The translations under genes were made by a program, and so were the position numbers. Of a DNA stretch of 64,000 nt, positions 46,268 through 56,235 are shown in pieces (the stretch's first letter is position 1; every line of letters begins with the position of its first letter). Source of the stretch: Saccharothrix carnea (GTDB lineage: Bacteria > Actinomycetota > Actinomycetes > Mycobacteriales > Pseudonocardiaceae). The stretch lies in assembly GCF_003014735.1 (NCBI RefSeq), contig NZ_PYAX01000007.1, positions 62,001 to 126,000 of the forward strand, written 5' to 3'. The notes beneath the pieces are model-generated. The model did no database searches, was not told where the DNA came from, and worked only from the letters and a program-made list of their open reading frames with translations.

Positions 46268-47497
46268 ATGAACGTCGCTATCACGGGTGGGTACGTCGTC
46301 CCGGTCGTCGGAGAGCCGATCGAGGGCGGCACGGTCCTGATCCAGGACGGGAAGATCGCCGCGGTCGGCGCCGACGTCGAGGTGCCGGACGGCGTGCCGG
46401 TCGTGGACGCGGCGGGCGGCTGGGTGCTGCCCGGGTTCGTGGAGGCGCACGGCCACCTCGGCGTGCACGAGGAGGGCGAGGGCTGGGCCGGGCAGGACAC
46501 CAACGAGATGACCGACCCCAACGGCGCCCGGCTGCGCGCGTTGGACGCGATCAACGCCGCCGACCAGGGCTTCGCCGACGCCCTGGCCGGCGGCGTCACG
46601 ACCGCGGTGGTCAAGCCCGGGTCGGGCAACGTCATCGGCGGGCAGACCGTGGCGGTGAAGTGCTGGGGCCGCACGGCCGACGAGATGCTCGTGCGCAACC
46701 CCGTCAGCGTGAAGAGCGCGTTGGGCGAGAACCCGAAGCGGGTGTACGGGGAGCAGAAGAAGCTGCCGTCGACGCGGCAGGGCGTGGCGGCGGTGATCCG
46801 TGACGCGTTCACCAAGGCGCAGGACTACGCGGCCAGGCGTGACGCGGCCGAGGGTGGTGTGTTCGAGCGGGACACCACGTCCGAGGTGCTGGCGCGGGTG
46901 CTGTCGGGTGAGGTGCCGTGGTGCCAGCACTGCCACCGGGCGGACGACATCGCGACGGCGTTGCGGCTGGCGGAGGAGTTCGGCTACCGGCTCATCGTCA
47001 ACCACGGGACCGAGGGTCACCTGATCGCGGACCTGCTGGCGGAGCGTGACATCCCGGTGATCATCGGCCCGCTGTTCACGTCCCGCTCGAAGGTCGAGGT
47101 CCGCAACCGCTCGCTGCGCAACCCCGGCATCCTGGCCCGTGCGGGCGTGCGGATCGCGATCACCACGGACCACCCGGTCGTCCCCATCCACTTCCTCGTG
47201 CACCAGGTGACGTTGGCCGTGAAGGAAGGCCTGGACCCCCGGGTCGGCCTGGAGTCGATCACCGTCAACCCGGCCCGCATCATGGGCCTGGACGACCGCG
47301 TGGGCTCCCTGGCCCCCGGCCTCGACGGCGATGTCGTGATCTGGTCGGGCGACCCGCTGGACGTGATGAGCCGCGCCCTGAAGGTCTTCGTGGAAGGCCG
47401 CGAGGTCTACCGCTACGCCGACGGCGAGGAAATCGTCACCAACCCCTTCTACCGCGAACCCCGACCCCCGCGGGTCAGCGGAGGGTGCGGCCGATGA
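46268..47497 (+). CDS. Amidohydrolase-superfamily protein (imidazolonepropionase-like)
   Basis: A 409-aa protein. N-terminal beta domain GGTVLIQDGKIAAVGADVEVP, then metal motif GFVEAHGHLGVHE (HxH), CQHCHRADDI, IVNHGTEGH and ITTDHPVVP with the catalytic aspartate. The C-terminal VNPARIMGLDDRVGSLAPGLDGDVVIWSGDPLD is the usual return to the beta domain. A cytosolic metal-dependent C-N hydrolase; substrate unknown. Its 3' end overlaps the convergent acyl-CoA dehydrogenase by 23 bp. Confidence 0.87.
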   Translation: MNVAITGGYVVPVVGEPIEGGTVLIQDGKIAAVGADVEVPDGVPVVDAAGGWVLPGFVEAHGHLGVHEEGEGWAGQDTNEMTDPNGARLRALDAINAADQGFADALAGGVTTAVVKPGSGNVIGGQTVAVKCWGRTADEMLVRNPVSVKSALGENPKRVYGEQKKLPSTRQGVAAVIRDAFTKAQDYAARRDAAEGGVFERDTTSEVLARVLSGEVPWCQHCHRADDIATALRLAEEFGYRLIVNHGTEGHLIADLLAERDIPVIIGPLFTSRSKVEVRNRSLRNPGILARAGVRIAITTDHPVVPIHFLVHQVTLAVKEGLDPRVGLESITVNPARIMGLDDRVGSLAPGLDGDVVIWSGDPLDVMSRALKVFVEGREVYRYADGEEIVTNPFYREPRPPRVSGGCGR

Positions 47498-48614
47498 CCA
47501 GGCGTTGGATCTGGTTGGTGCCTTCGAAGATCTGCAGGACCTTGGCCTCACGCATGTAGCGCTCCGCCGGGAAGTCGCGGGTGTAGCCGGCGCCGCCCAG
47601 GACCTGCACGGCGTCCGTCGTCACCTTCATCGCGGCGTCGGTGCAGACCAGTTTGGCGATCGCGGCCTGGCGGGTGAACGGCAAACCGCGGTCGCGGCGG
47701 CGGGCGGCGTCGAGGTAGGTGGCGCGGGCGGAGTCCACGGCGGCGGCCATGTCGGCCAGCAGGAACTCCAGGCCCTGGAAGTCGATGATCGCGCGGCCGA
47801 ACTGGGTGCGCTGCTTGGCGTACGCCACGGCCTCGTCCAGCGCCGCCTGCGCCAACCCCACACCGCACGCGGCGATCCCCAGGCGGCCCGAGTCCAAAGC
47901 GGACAGTGCGATCTTCAGGCCGTCACCCTCGGCGCCGATCAGGCGGTCGGCGTCCACCCGCACGTCGGAGAACGACAGCTGCGCGGTGATCGAGCCGGTC
48001 AGGCCCATCTTGCGCTCCGGCTTGGCGGCGACCAGACCGTCGACGTGGCCGGGCGCGAAGAAGCAGCTCACACCCTTGCCACCGGCGTCCGACGTGCGCG
48101 CCATCAACGTGTAGAAGTCCGCCACCCCGGCATGCGTGATCCACGCCTTCGTGCCGTTCACGGTGTAGTGGTCGCCATCGCGCACGGCACGCGTGGACAA
48201 CGCACCGGCGTCCGAGCCCGCGTGCGACTCCGACAACGCGTACCCGCCGAGCAGGTCACCGCCGACGACGTCCGGCAGCCACCGCGACTTCTGCTCCTCG
48301 GTCCCGAACGTCGCCAGCGCGTAGCTGGACATGACGTGCACCGACAGCCCGACCGCGACCGACATCCACGCCGACGCGACTTCCTCCAACGCCTGCAGGT
48401 ACACCTCGTACGGCTGCTCGCCGCCGCCGAACCGCTCCGGGTACGGCAGCCCCAGCAACCCGGTCTTGCCGAGCAGCCGGAACGCCTCGCGCGGGAACCG
48501 GGAGTGCTCCTCGGCCTCGGCGGCGTGCGGCGCGAGTTCGTCGCGCGCGATCTCGCGGACCAGGGCGAGCAGGTCCTCGGCCTCGGTGGTGGGCAGCAGG
48601 CGCTCGGCGGGCAT
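47475..48614 (-). CDS. Acyl-CoA dehydrogenase
   Basis: A 379-aa flavoprotein of standard length; ATG 48614 follows GGAGGTCGACG. Conserved parts: YALSESHAGSDAGAL, YTVNGTKAWITHAGVADFY, RKMGLTGSITAQLSFSDV, YAKQRTQFGRAI and YMREAKVLQIFEGTNQIQR with the catalytic glutamate (E of FEGTNQ). It oxidises an acyl-CoA to the trans-2-enoyl-CoA with FAD; short- or branched-chain substrate is likely. It is divergent from a TetR gene with palindromic operators in between. Confidence 0.92.
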   Translation of the reverse strand: MPAERLLPTTEAEDLLALVREIARDELAPHAAEAEEHSRFPREAFRLLGKTGLLGLPYPERFGGGEQPYEVYLQALEEVASAWMSVAVGLSVHVMSSYALATFGTEEQKSRWLPDVVGGDLLGGYALSESHAGSDAGALSTRAVRDGDHYTVNGTKAWITHAGVADFYTLMARTSDAGGKGVSCFFAPGHVDGLVAAKPERKMGLTGSITAQLSFSDVRVDADRLIGAEGDGLKIALSALDSGRLGIAACGVGLAQAALDEAVAYAKQRTQFGRAIIDFQGLEFLLADMAAAVDSARATYLDAARRRDRGLPFTRQAAIAKLVCTDAAMKVTTDAVQVLGGAGYTRDFPAERYMREAKVLQIFEGTNQIQRLVIGRTLR

Positions 48615-48635
48615 CGTCGACCTCCGGATCGCGGG

Positions 48636-48674
48636 GTACTGTCAACAGTACTGTAGGACGTACTCCAGTACTGG
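48636..48674. promoter_or_regulatory. Two palindromic operators between acyl-CoA dehydrogenase and tetR
   Basis: GTACTGT-CA-ACAGTAC (48636-48651) is a perfect 7-bp inverted repeat, and CCAGTACTGG (48665-48674) a perfect palindrome. Both share AGTACTG-like cores. They lie in the 71-bp divergent region, suited to control of both genes by the TetR protein. Confidence 0.7.
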
Positions 48675-48685
48675 ATCCAGGCACT

Positions 48686-49300
48686 GTGACAGAGTTGCCG
48701 CCTATGACCTCGATCGTGCGCAGACCGCTGACGCCCAGGCAGGTGGAGCTGCTGGGCCGGCTCGAGGCGCTCGTGCTCGCCGAGGGGTTCGCGCACTTCA
48801 CGCTGGACGACCTCGCCGCCCGCCTGCACTGCTCCAAATCCACCCTGTACGCGCTGGCCGCGAGCAAGGAACAGCTGGCGGTGCGGGTCGTCGGCCGGTA
48901 CTTCAAGGGTGCGGCCGAGCGGATCGAGCAGCGCATCGCCGACATCGACGACGTGCGCGCCCGCGTCGGCACCTACCTGGCGGGCGCGGCCGACGAGCTG
49001 CGCCGCGCGTCGGCCCAGTTCATCACCGACGTGTCCGCGTTCGCACCCACGCGCAGCACCTACGAGCGCAACGCCCGCGCCGCCGCCGAGCGCATCCGCG
49101 CGTTCATCCAGGAGGGTGTCCGCGACGGGGTGTTCCGGGACGTGCATGCGACGCTGATCGCCGAGATGGCCGGTCTGCTCATCGAGGGCATCCAGACCGG
49201 TGTGCTGCCCCGGCGCGCGGGCGTGTCGGACGCCGAGGCGTTCACCGCGCTGGGCGAACTGCTGCTGGACGGGTTGCGGAGAGAACGGAGCCAGTCGTGA
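48686..49300 (+). CDS. TetR-family regulator
   Basis: A 204-aa protein from GTG 48686, or 198 aa from ATG 48704; I cannot decide between them. The DNA-binding part VELLGRLEALVLAEGFAHFTLDDLAARLHCSKSTLYALAASKEQLAVRVVGRYF is a clear TetR helix-turn-helix with TLY. The C-domain is all-helical. It overlaps the sugar-kinase gene by GTGA and is divergent from the acyl-CoA dehydrogenase; the palindromes upstream suggest it represses both. Confidence 0.88.
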   Translation: MTELPPMTSIVRRPLTPRQVELLGRLEALVLAEGFAHFTLDDLAARLHCSKSTLYALAASKEQLAVRVVGRYFKGAAERIEQRIADIDDVRARVGTYLAGAADELRRASAQFITDVSAFAPTRSTYERNARAAAERIRAFIQEGVRDGVFRDVHATLIAEMAGLLIEGIQTGVLPRRAGVSDAEAFTALGELLLDGLRRERSQS

Positions 49301-50235
49301 TCGTCGTTGCAGGTGAGGCGCTGGTCGACCTGGTGCCCACGTCCGAGGGCGACCTGTCGCCGCGGCTGGGCGGCGGCCCGTACAACGTGGCGGTGGCCGC
49401 CGGACGGCTCGAAGCACCGGTCGGCTTCCTGTCCCGGGTGTCCTCCGACCTGTTCGGCGACCGGCTGCTGGAGCGCCTGCACGCCTCGAACGTGCGCACC
49501 GACCTGGTCCAGCGCGGCGACCAGCCCACGACGCTGGCCGTGGTCGGGCTGGCCGACGACGGCTCGGCGCGCTACTCGTTCTACGTCGAGGGCACGGCCG
49601 ATCGCCAGGTGACCGACCCGGGCCCGCTGCCCGCCGGGACGAAGGCCGTCTCGTTCGGCACGCTGTCGCTGGTGCTGGAGCCGGGCGCGAGCACGTACGA
49701 GCGGGTGCTGTGGCGCGAGGCCGAGCGCGGCGCGCTCACCGTGCTCGACCCGAACATCCGTGCGGGCCTCATCCACGACCCGATGGCCTACCGCGACCGG
49801 TACGACTCGTGGCTGCCGCACGTGGGCCTGCTGAAGGTGTCCGTCGAGGACGCGCGGTGGCTGGCCGACCTGCCGGCCGACGCGTCCGAGGACGACGTGC
49901 TGGAGGTCGTGCGCGACTGGCAGGGCGCCGGACCGGCCGCCGTCGTGCTCACCCGCGGCGGCGACGGGCTGGCCGTGCTGACCGCCGCCGGCGACGTGAT
50001 CCGCGTCCCACCCACGCCCGTGGACGTGGTCGACACGATCGGCGCGGGCGACACCGTGCAGGGCGCGCTGCTGGCCTGGCTGCACGACCACGACGCGCTG
50101 TCCGTCGAGGCTGTCCGGGGTCTGGACGCCGGGAAGTGGGGCGAGGCGCTGGCCTACGCGGGCGCCGCGGCGGCCATCACGTGCTCCCGGGCGGGCGCCG
50201 AGCCGCCCTTCAAACGAGAGCTGGAGATGACCTAG
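49297..50235 (+). CDS. PfkB-family carbohydrate kinase (fructokinase-like)
   Basis: A 312-aa protein starting at GTG in the tetR stop. IVVAGEALVDLVP and GGGPYNVAVAAGRLEAPVGFLSRVSSDLFGD are the PfkB substrate-binding N-terminus. DTIGAGDTVQGALLAWL is the ATP/anion-hole signature with the catalytic aspartate (D of GAGD). It phosphorylates a sugar, probably fructose or a related ketose, with ATP. Coupling to tetR is unusual for a plain fructokinase. Confidence 0.9.
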   Translation: MIVVAGEALVDLVPTSEGDLSPRLGGGPYNVAVAAGRLEAPVGFLSRVSSDLFGDRLLERLHASNVRTDLVQRGDQPTTLAVVGLADDGSARYSFYVEGTADRQVTDPGPLPAGTKAVSFGTLSLVLEPGASTYERVLWREAERGALTVLDPNIRAGLIHDPMAYRDRYDSWLPHVGLLKVSVEDARWLADLPADASEDDVLEVVRDWQGAGPAAVVLTRGGDGLAVLTAAGDVIRVPPTPVDVVDTIGAGDTVQGALLAWLHDHDALSVEAVRGLDAGKWGEALAYAGAAAAITCSRAGAEPPFKRELEMT

Positions 50236-50248
50236 CTCTCACCCCTCG

Positions 50249-50336
50249 TGAGGTGGATAAACAGCCCATAAGGGCTACGGTGGTGGATGCACGCTAGCCA
50301 CCCATGCATCCGGATGTGATGCCGGTCCCACCTCAC
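50249..50336 (+). ncRNA. Candidate structured RNA, multibranch, upstream of gltA
   Basis: An outer 9-bp stem GTGAGGTGG (50249-50257) / CCACCTCAC (50328-50336) encloses hairpin AGCCC-ATAA-GGGCT (50263-50276), hairpin GGATGCA/TGCATCC (50285-50291, 50305-50311) and a small CCGG/CCGG stem (50310-50325) that shares two bases with it. GGTGG (50282) can alternatively pair with CCACC (50298). It might be a terminator for the kinase operon, a small RNA or part of a regulatory leader. Confidence 0.4.
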
Positions 50337-50503
50337 AGAATCGGTTCACACCGCGGCTGTGTTGAGGGTCGTCCTCTGACTAGCGTGGGAGAACTGACAG
50401 GACCCCAACGGGGTGGTGCTGCGGTGCGGGGCGATCCCACGCCCGCGCGCGTGCGTGCGAGACCCGCATGAGCCACCCCGCCCTAGCGTGAGAGGGACTC
50501 TGC

Positions 50504-51817
<1,314 letters not shown>

Positions 51818-51830
51818 CCACTTCTCGACG

Positions 51831-51864
51831 AAGGCCCGCCCCGGTGTCGCCGGTGCGGGCCTTT
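51831..51864 (+). terminator. Intrinsic terminator after gltA
   Basis: AAGGCCCGC (51831-51839) pairs with GCGGGCCTT (51855-51863), with an inner CCGG/CCGG stem, followed by TTCCGTT. It lies 14 bp after the gltA stop. Confidence 0.82.
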
Positions 51865-51917
51865 CCGTTGAGGTCTCTCGTCGTGCGCGGTGCCGGTGGC
51901 GCTCCTAGGGTCGGTTC

Positions 51918-53189
51918 GTGGACTCCTCGACCGTGGTGTGGTTCCGGCGCGACCTGCGCACTCACGACCACCCCGCGATCCTCGCCGCGGGTGAACGGGC
52001 GTCACGGGCGTTGGCGCTGTTCGTGCTCGACCCCGTGCTGCTGAAGGCGTCGGGCCGGCCCAGGGTCGGGTTCCTGCACCGGTGCCTGCGGTCGTTGGAC
52101 GACGAGCTGGACGGGCGGCTCGTCGTGGTCGAGGGCGATCCGGTGGACGTCGTGCCGCGGGTGGCGGCGGAGGTCGGGGCGTCGTCCGTGCACGTCTCCG
52201 CGGACGCCGGGCCGTACGGGCGCGGGCGGGACGCGGCGGTGGCGGAGCGGGTCGAGCTGGTGCGCGCGGGGTCGCCCTACGCGGTCACGCCGGGGCGGGT
52301 CACGAAGGCAGACGGCACGCCGTACCGGGTGTTCACGCCGTTCTACAAGGCCTGGCTGGACCACGGGTGGCGCCCGCCCGCCGAGACCGGCGCGTCGTCG
52401 GTGGACTGGATCCGGTCGGACCTCGGGCGGGAACTACCGGCGGGGGAGGGGCTCCCGGACGTCAGGGCGCTGTGGGAGGCGTTCCGCGACGAGAAGCTGC
52501 CCGACTACGCCACCCGCCGCGACCGGCCGGACCTGGACGGCACCAGCCGGTTCTCCGCGTTCCTGAAGTGGGGCGTGGTGCACCCGAGGACGCTGCTCGC
52601 CGACCTCGGGCGCGGCGCGGGCGCGGCGGCGTTCCGCACCGAGCTCGCGTGGCGCGACTTCTACGCCGACGTCCTGTGGCACCGACCGGACTCCGCGCGC
52701 CGCAACTACAACCGCGCGTTCGACCGGATGCCGCTGGACGACGACCGGGAGCGGTTCGAGGCGTGGTGCGCGGGTCGGACCGGCTACCCGTTCGTGGACG
52801 CCGGGATGCGGCAACTGCGGGCCGAGGGCTGGATGCACAACCGCGTCCGGATGGTCGTGGCGAGCTTCCTGGTCAAGGACCTGCACCTGCCGTGGTGGTG
52901 GGGCGCCCGGCACTTCATGCGCCACCTGGTCGACGGCGACCTCGCGTCCAACCAGCACGGCTGGCAGTGGGCGGCGGGCACCGGCACCGACGCGGCGCCG
53001 TACTTCCGGGTCTTCAACCCCGTGGCGCAGGGCGAGAAGTTCGACCCGGACGGCGACTACGTGCGCCGGTACGTGCCCGAGCTGCGCGACGTGCCGGGCA
53101 AGGCCGTGCACCAGCCGCGCGACCCGATCGTGGACCACGCGCACGAGCGCCGTGAAGCACTCGCGCGCTACGCCGTGGTGAAGGGTTAG
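51918..53189 (+). CDS. phr: Deoxyribodipyrimidine photolyase (class I CPD type)
   Basis: A 423-aa protein from GTG 51918, six bases after TAGGGT (51906-51911). VVWFRRDLRTHDHPAILAA opens the antenna-binding domain. The FAD domain is complete: SRFSAFLKWGVVHPRTLL, TELAWRDFYADVLW, GYPFVDAGMRQLRAEGWMHNRVRMVVASFLVKDLHLPWWWGARHF and DLASNQHGWQWAAGTGTDAAPYFRVFNP. It repairs UV-induced cyclobutane pyrimidine dimers using light and FADH-. Its stop overlaps that of the convergent ABC permease within TTAG. Confidence 0.93.
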   Translation: MDSSTVVWFRRDLRTHDHPAILAAGERASRALALFVLDPVLLKASGRPRVGFLHRCLRSLDDELDGRLVVVEGDPVDVVPRVAAEVGASSVHVSADAGPYGRGRDAAVAERVELVRAGSPYAVTPGRVTKADGTPYRVFTPFYKAWLDHGWRPPAETGASSVDWIRSDLGRELPAGEGLPDVRALWEAFRDEKLPDYATRRDRPDLDGTSRFSAFLKWGVVHPRTLLADLGRGAGAAAFRTELAWRDFYADVLWHRPDSARRNYNRAFDRMPLDDDRERFEAWCAGRTGYPFVDAGMRQLRAEGWMHNRVRMVVASFLVKDLHLPWWWGARHFMRHLVDGDLASNQHGWQWAAGTGTDAAPYFRVFNPVAQGEKFDPDGDYVRRYVPELRDVPGKAVHQPRDPIVDHAHERREALARYAVVKG

Positions 53190-54373
53190 CGCAGCACTTC
53201 ACGCAGCCGCACGCGGGCACCCGTGCGCAGGACCGCGTTCGAGTACACCTTGCCGCCCAGCCAGGTGATCGCCGCGACCGCGAGCAGCGCGAGCACGATC
53301 GCCAGCAGCACCTGCCACGGCGGCGCGACGCCCATCGCCATCCGGCCCGGCATCAGGATCGGCGCGAACGGCGGCAGCAGCGACAGCACCGTCACCGTCG
53401 TCCCGGTCGGGTCGCTGATCATCAGGTTGATGCCGAGCACGAACGCGACCACGATCGACATGCTGATCGGCGTCAGCACCGACTGCAGCTCTTCCTGGCG
53501 CGACACCAACGACGCCGCCGCGGCGAACACCGTGGCGTACAAGAAGAACCCGAGCAGGTACCACAACACCCCGGTGGCCAGCGCGCCACCGGCCACGCCC
53601 GCCACGTCGACCACGCCGGACAGCGACGACAGCACCAACCCGATACCGCCGATCACGACCAGTTGCAGCAGGCCCACGGCGCCCAGCCCGACGACCTTGC
53701 CCAACAGCAGCTGCCACGGCCGCAGCGTCGCCAGCAGGATCTCCACCACCCGGCTGGACTTCTCCTCCACCACGCCCTGCGCCACCATCGTCCCGTAGAC
53801 CAGCAGCGAGTAGTACAGCAGCGCGGCGATCACCAGGCCGATCACCAGCCGCTGGCCGCGCTGCTCGTCGCGCGGCTCCAGCGCCACCACGTCGACGCTC
53901 GCGCGTTCGAGGTTGCGCGCCACCTCGGCCGGGTCCACGCCCGCCTCGGCGAAGTGCGCGTCCAGCACCTGCTGCTTGACCAGCAGGTCGATGGAGTTGC
54001 GCAGCTCCTCGCCCAGCGAGTCCTTCACCACCACGCGCAGGTCGTCCGACGCACCGGTGATCGACGCGTCCACGTCGCCGGACCGCACCTGCTCCTCGGC
54101 CGCCGCCGGATCGGACACGTCGACCGTCTCCACCTCGCGGCCGAACGAGCGGGCGGTCTGCTCCAACGGCTCGGCGAGCACGGTGGCCTGCCCGCTCAAC
54201 GCGACCCGGTCGCGCTCGGCGTCGTCGAACAGCACGCTCTGCAGCAGCAGGTAGCCCGCCATCACGGCGACGATCACCAGCGTGCCCCAGACGAACGACT
54301 TCGTGCGCACCTTGCCCAGGAACTCCCGGCGCGAGACCAGGAACACCGCCCGACCGGGGGTGAGGCTGCTCAT
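53186..54373 (-). CDS. ABC-2 type permease, NatB-like
   Basis: A 395-aa protein: an N-terminal helix (FVWGTLVIVAVMAGYLLLQSVLF), an extracytoplasmic domain of about 125 residues, then five or six helices at the C-terminus (LVIGLVIAALLYYSLLVYGTMVAQGVVEEKSSRVVEILLATLRPWQLLLGK is the conserved ABC-2 segment). NatB is the Na+ export permease of Bacillus; here the substrate is unknown. The GTG/ATG start overlaps the ATPase gene stop, so the two genes form one transporter. Confidence 0.9.
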   Translation of the reverse strand: MSSLTPGRAVFLVSRREFLGKVRTKSFVWGTLVIVAVMAGYLLLQSVLFDDAERDRVALSGQATVLAEPLEQTARSFGREVETVDVSDPAAAEEQVRSGDVDASITGASDDLRVVVKDSLGEELRNSIDLLVKQQVLDAHFAEAGVDPAEVARNLERASVDVVALEPRDEQRGQRLVIGLVIAALLYYSLLVYGTMVAQGVVEEKSSRVVEILLATLRPWQLLLGKVVGLGAVGLLQLVVIGGIGLVLSSLSGVVDVAGVAGGALATGVLWYLLGFFLYATVFAAAASLVSRQEELQSVLTPISMSIVVAFVLGINLMISDPTGTTVTVLSLLPPFAPILMPGRMAMGVAPPWQVLLAIVLALLAVAAITWLGGKVYSNAVLRTGARVRLREVLR

Positions 54374-55281
54374 GCCGCGGACTCCTCGGTCACCACGCTG
54401 CGGAACAACTCGGTCAGCGACGGCCGCTGCCGGGAGAACTCGTGCACCGGGCCCGTGGCCAGGGCGGCGCGCAGCACGGCCTGGTCGTCCACGTCCGACG
54501 TGACCTCCAGGACCGTGCGGCCGGAGGACGTGTGCGCCGAACGCACGCCCGGCAGGTGGTCGGCCCAGCCCGCCGGTGCCAGCGGCGCGTCCACGACCAG
54601 CTTCGACTCACCGCCGGCGCGCAGCTCGTCCACCGAGCCGGCCGCCACGAGCGTGCCGCTGCGCACGATGCCGACCCGGTCGCACAACCGCTCCACCAGG
54701 TCGAGCTGGTGGCTGGAGAACACCACCGGCACGCCGCTCGCCGCCTTCTCCCGCAGCACGGTGCTCATCACGTCCACCGCCACCGGGTCCAGGCCGGAGA
54801 ACGGCTCGTCCAGCACCAGCACGTCCGGCTCGTGCACCAGCGCCGCGGCCAGCTGCACGCGTTGCTGGTTGCCGAGGCTGAGCTTCTGCACCTCGTCGTG
54901 CCTGCGGTCGCGCAGGCCGAGCCGGGCGATCCAGTCCTCCGCCGAGCGGTGCGCCGCGTTCGTCGACAGGCCGTGCAGCTCGGCCAGGTAGACGAGCTGG
55001 TCGAGCACCTTCATCTTCGGGTAGAGGCCGCGTTCCTCGGGCATGTAGCCGATGCGGCGCCGGGCCTCGAACGTGATCGGCTCGCCGTTCCACCGCACCT
55101 CGCCCGAGTCGGCGGTCAGCACGCCCAGCGCGATGCGCATCGTGGTGGTCTTGCCCGCGCCGTTGCTGCCGACGAACCCGAACAGCTCGCCCGCCCGCAC
55201 GTCGAAGGTCATCCCGTCGAGCGCGACGACCTCCCCGTAGCGCTTGGAGACCCGGTCGATCTCCAGCACTCCCTGTGCCAC
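54370..55281 (-). CDS. ABC transporter ATP-binding protein, NatA-like
   Basis: A 303-aa protein with Walker A GSNGAGKTTTM, Q-loop region YMPEERGLYPKM, signature LSLGNQQRVQLA, Walker B VLVLDEPFSGLDP and switch HQL. The LSLGNQQR form of the signature and the about 80-residue C-terminal domain match NatA/DrrA-like exporters. It energises the ABC-2 permease at 53186 with which it overlaps by 4 bp. Confidence 0.93.
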   Translation of the reverse strand: MAQGVLEIDRVSKRYGEVVALDGMTFDVRAGELFGFVGSNGAGKTTTMRIALGVLTADSGEVRWNGEPITFEARRRIGYMPEERGLYPKMKVLDQLVYLAELHGLSTNAAHRSAEDWIARLGLRDRRHDEVQKLSLGNQQRVQLAAALVHEPDVLVLDEPFSGLDPVAVDVMSTVLREKAASGVPVVFSSHQLDLVERLCDRVGIVRSGTLVAAGSVDELRAGGESKLVVDAPLAPAGWADHLPGVRSAHTSSGRTVLEVTSDVDDQAVLRAALATGPVHEFSRQRPSLTELFRSVVTEESAA

Positions 55282-55327
55282 GTGCTCTCCTCCTGTCGCG
55301 ACCGGTCGTGCCCCGACGTGCCCGTGC

Positions 55328-55585
55328 CTAGCCGTAGACCTGGGTGGACAACGGCTTGAACGGCGTGCGGCTGAACACGGCCTCCACCGGCAGGCCGAAC
55401 ACGTCGCAGATCCGCAGCGCCAGGTCGAGGCTCGGGTAGTGGTCGCCCCGCTCCAGCGCGCCGATCGTCTGGGGGTTGACCTCCACCGCCTCGGCCAACT
55501 CCGCCCTGGTCATCCCCCGCTCGACCCGCAGCACCCCGATCCGGTTGTGGATGGGCCGGCCGAGGCCCCGGCGCACCGGACTCAT
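55328..55585 (-). CDS. Small XRE-family regulator
   Basis: An 85-aa single-domain protein: RIGVLRVERGMTRAELAEAVEVNPQTIGALERGDHYPSLDLALRICDVFGLPVEAVFS is a full Cro/CI helix-turn-helix of the YgzD-like type. It is the gene just before the NatAB-type exporter, 46 bp upstream on the same strand, so it may regulate that operon. ATG 55585. It is divergent from the YbaB-like gene across 195 bp; nothing else recognised there. Confidence 0.88.
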   Translation of the reverse strand: MSPVRRGLGRPIHNRIGVLRVERGMTRAELAEAVEVNPQTIGALERGDHYPSLDLALRICDVFGLPVEAVFSRTPFKPLSTQVYG

Positions 55586-55780
55586 GCTACGAAGTGTTGC
55601 GAAAACCCAACAGAACGGCAAGTAAACAATTCACAGAATAGGCCGAACGGCGGTATCCGCCGGACGCGGGTCCAGGAAATCACGTTTCGGTGAAACGATA
55701 CGTCGCCGGGAACCGAATCGAGGGTCGACGGGTCGAATTGCGCAGTAGGGCCGCAAGCCCCGTTGCCGTGAGGGGTGAAC

Positions 55781-56224
55781 ATGGAGCCGGACCAGTGGCT
55801 CGCGCAGTACGGAGAGAAGATCGAGCAGGCCAAGCGGAACGCCGCCCAGGCCGAGTCCCAGCTCGGTGGTGTCGGCGGTAGCGCGACGTCACCGGACGGC
55901 TTGATCACGGTCACGGTCAACGCCTCGGGCGCGTTGACCGACCTGATCCTGCGCCCGCAGCTGCGCGGCGAGGACCCCGAGCGGATCTCCGGCGCCATCA
56001 TGACCGCGGTCGCCCAGGCGCAGCGCGCCGCGGCGGGCCGGGTCGTCGAGATCATGACCGAGTTCGTCGGGGACAGCCCCGCGCTGGAGTTCGTGAAGGC
56101 GAAGATGCCCAACGGCTATTCGGGTGACGGCACGGACGCCGTGGAACCGGAGCCGGAGGTCCAGCGTCGAGACACCAGGCCCGATGACGACTACTTCACC
56201 AACCCACCCGATGTCATGGCCTGA
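55781..56224 (+). CDS. YbaB/EbfC-like protein (EspL-like)
   Basis: A 147-aa protein; ATG 55781 is preferred for its GAGGGGTG site, with GTG 55775 as an alternative. The core (EKIEQAKRNAAQAESQLGG, DGLITVTVNASGALTDLILRPQLRG, ISGAIMTAVAQAQRAAAGRVVEIM) is the YbaB fold: long N-helix, two-strand hairpin, and C-helix. In actinobacteria YbaB-like proteins occur beside type VII secretion substrates, for example EspL. An acidic tail (EPEPEVQRRDTRPDDDYF) follows. It leads an operon with two type VII-like genes. Confidence 0.85.
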   Translation: MEPDQWLAQYGEKIEQAKRNAAQAESQLGGVGGSATSPDGLITVTVNASGALTDLILRPQLRGEDPERISGAIMTAVAQAQRAAAGRVVEIMTEFVGDSPALEFVKAKMPNGYSGDGTDAVEPEPEVQRRDTRPDDDYFTNPPDVMA

Positions 56225-56235
56225 GCAGGGGGTAG

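Noticed and set aside
50249-50336. tRNA-like cloverleaf upstream of gltA
   Set aside because: Length and closing stem are suggestive, but there is no TTCRANY T-loop, no proper D-arm and a 9-bp rather than 7-bp acceptor stem. It is kept only as a structured-RNA candidate.
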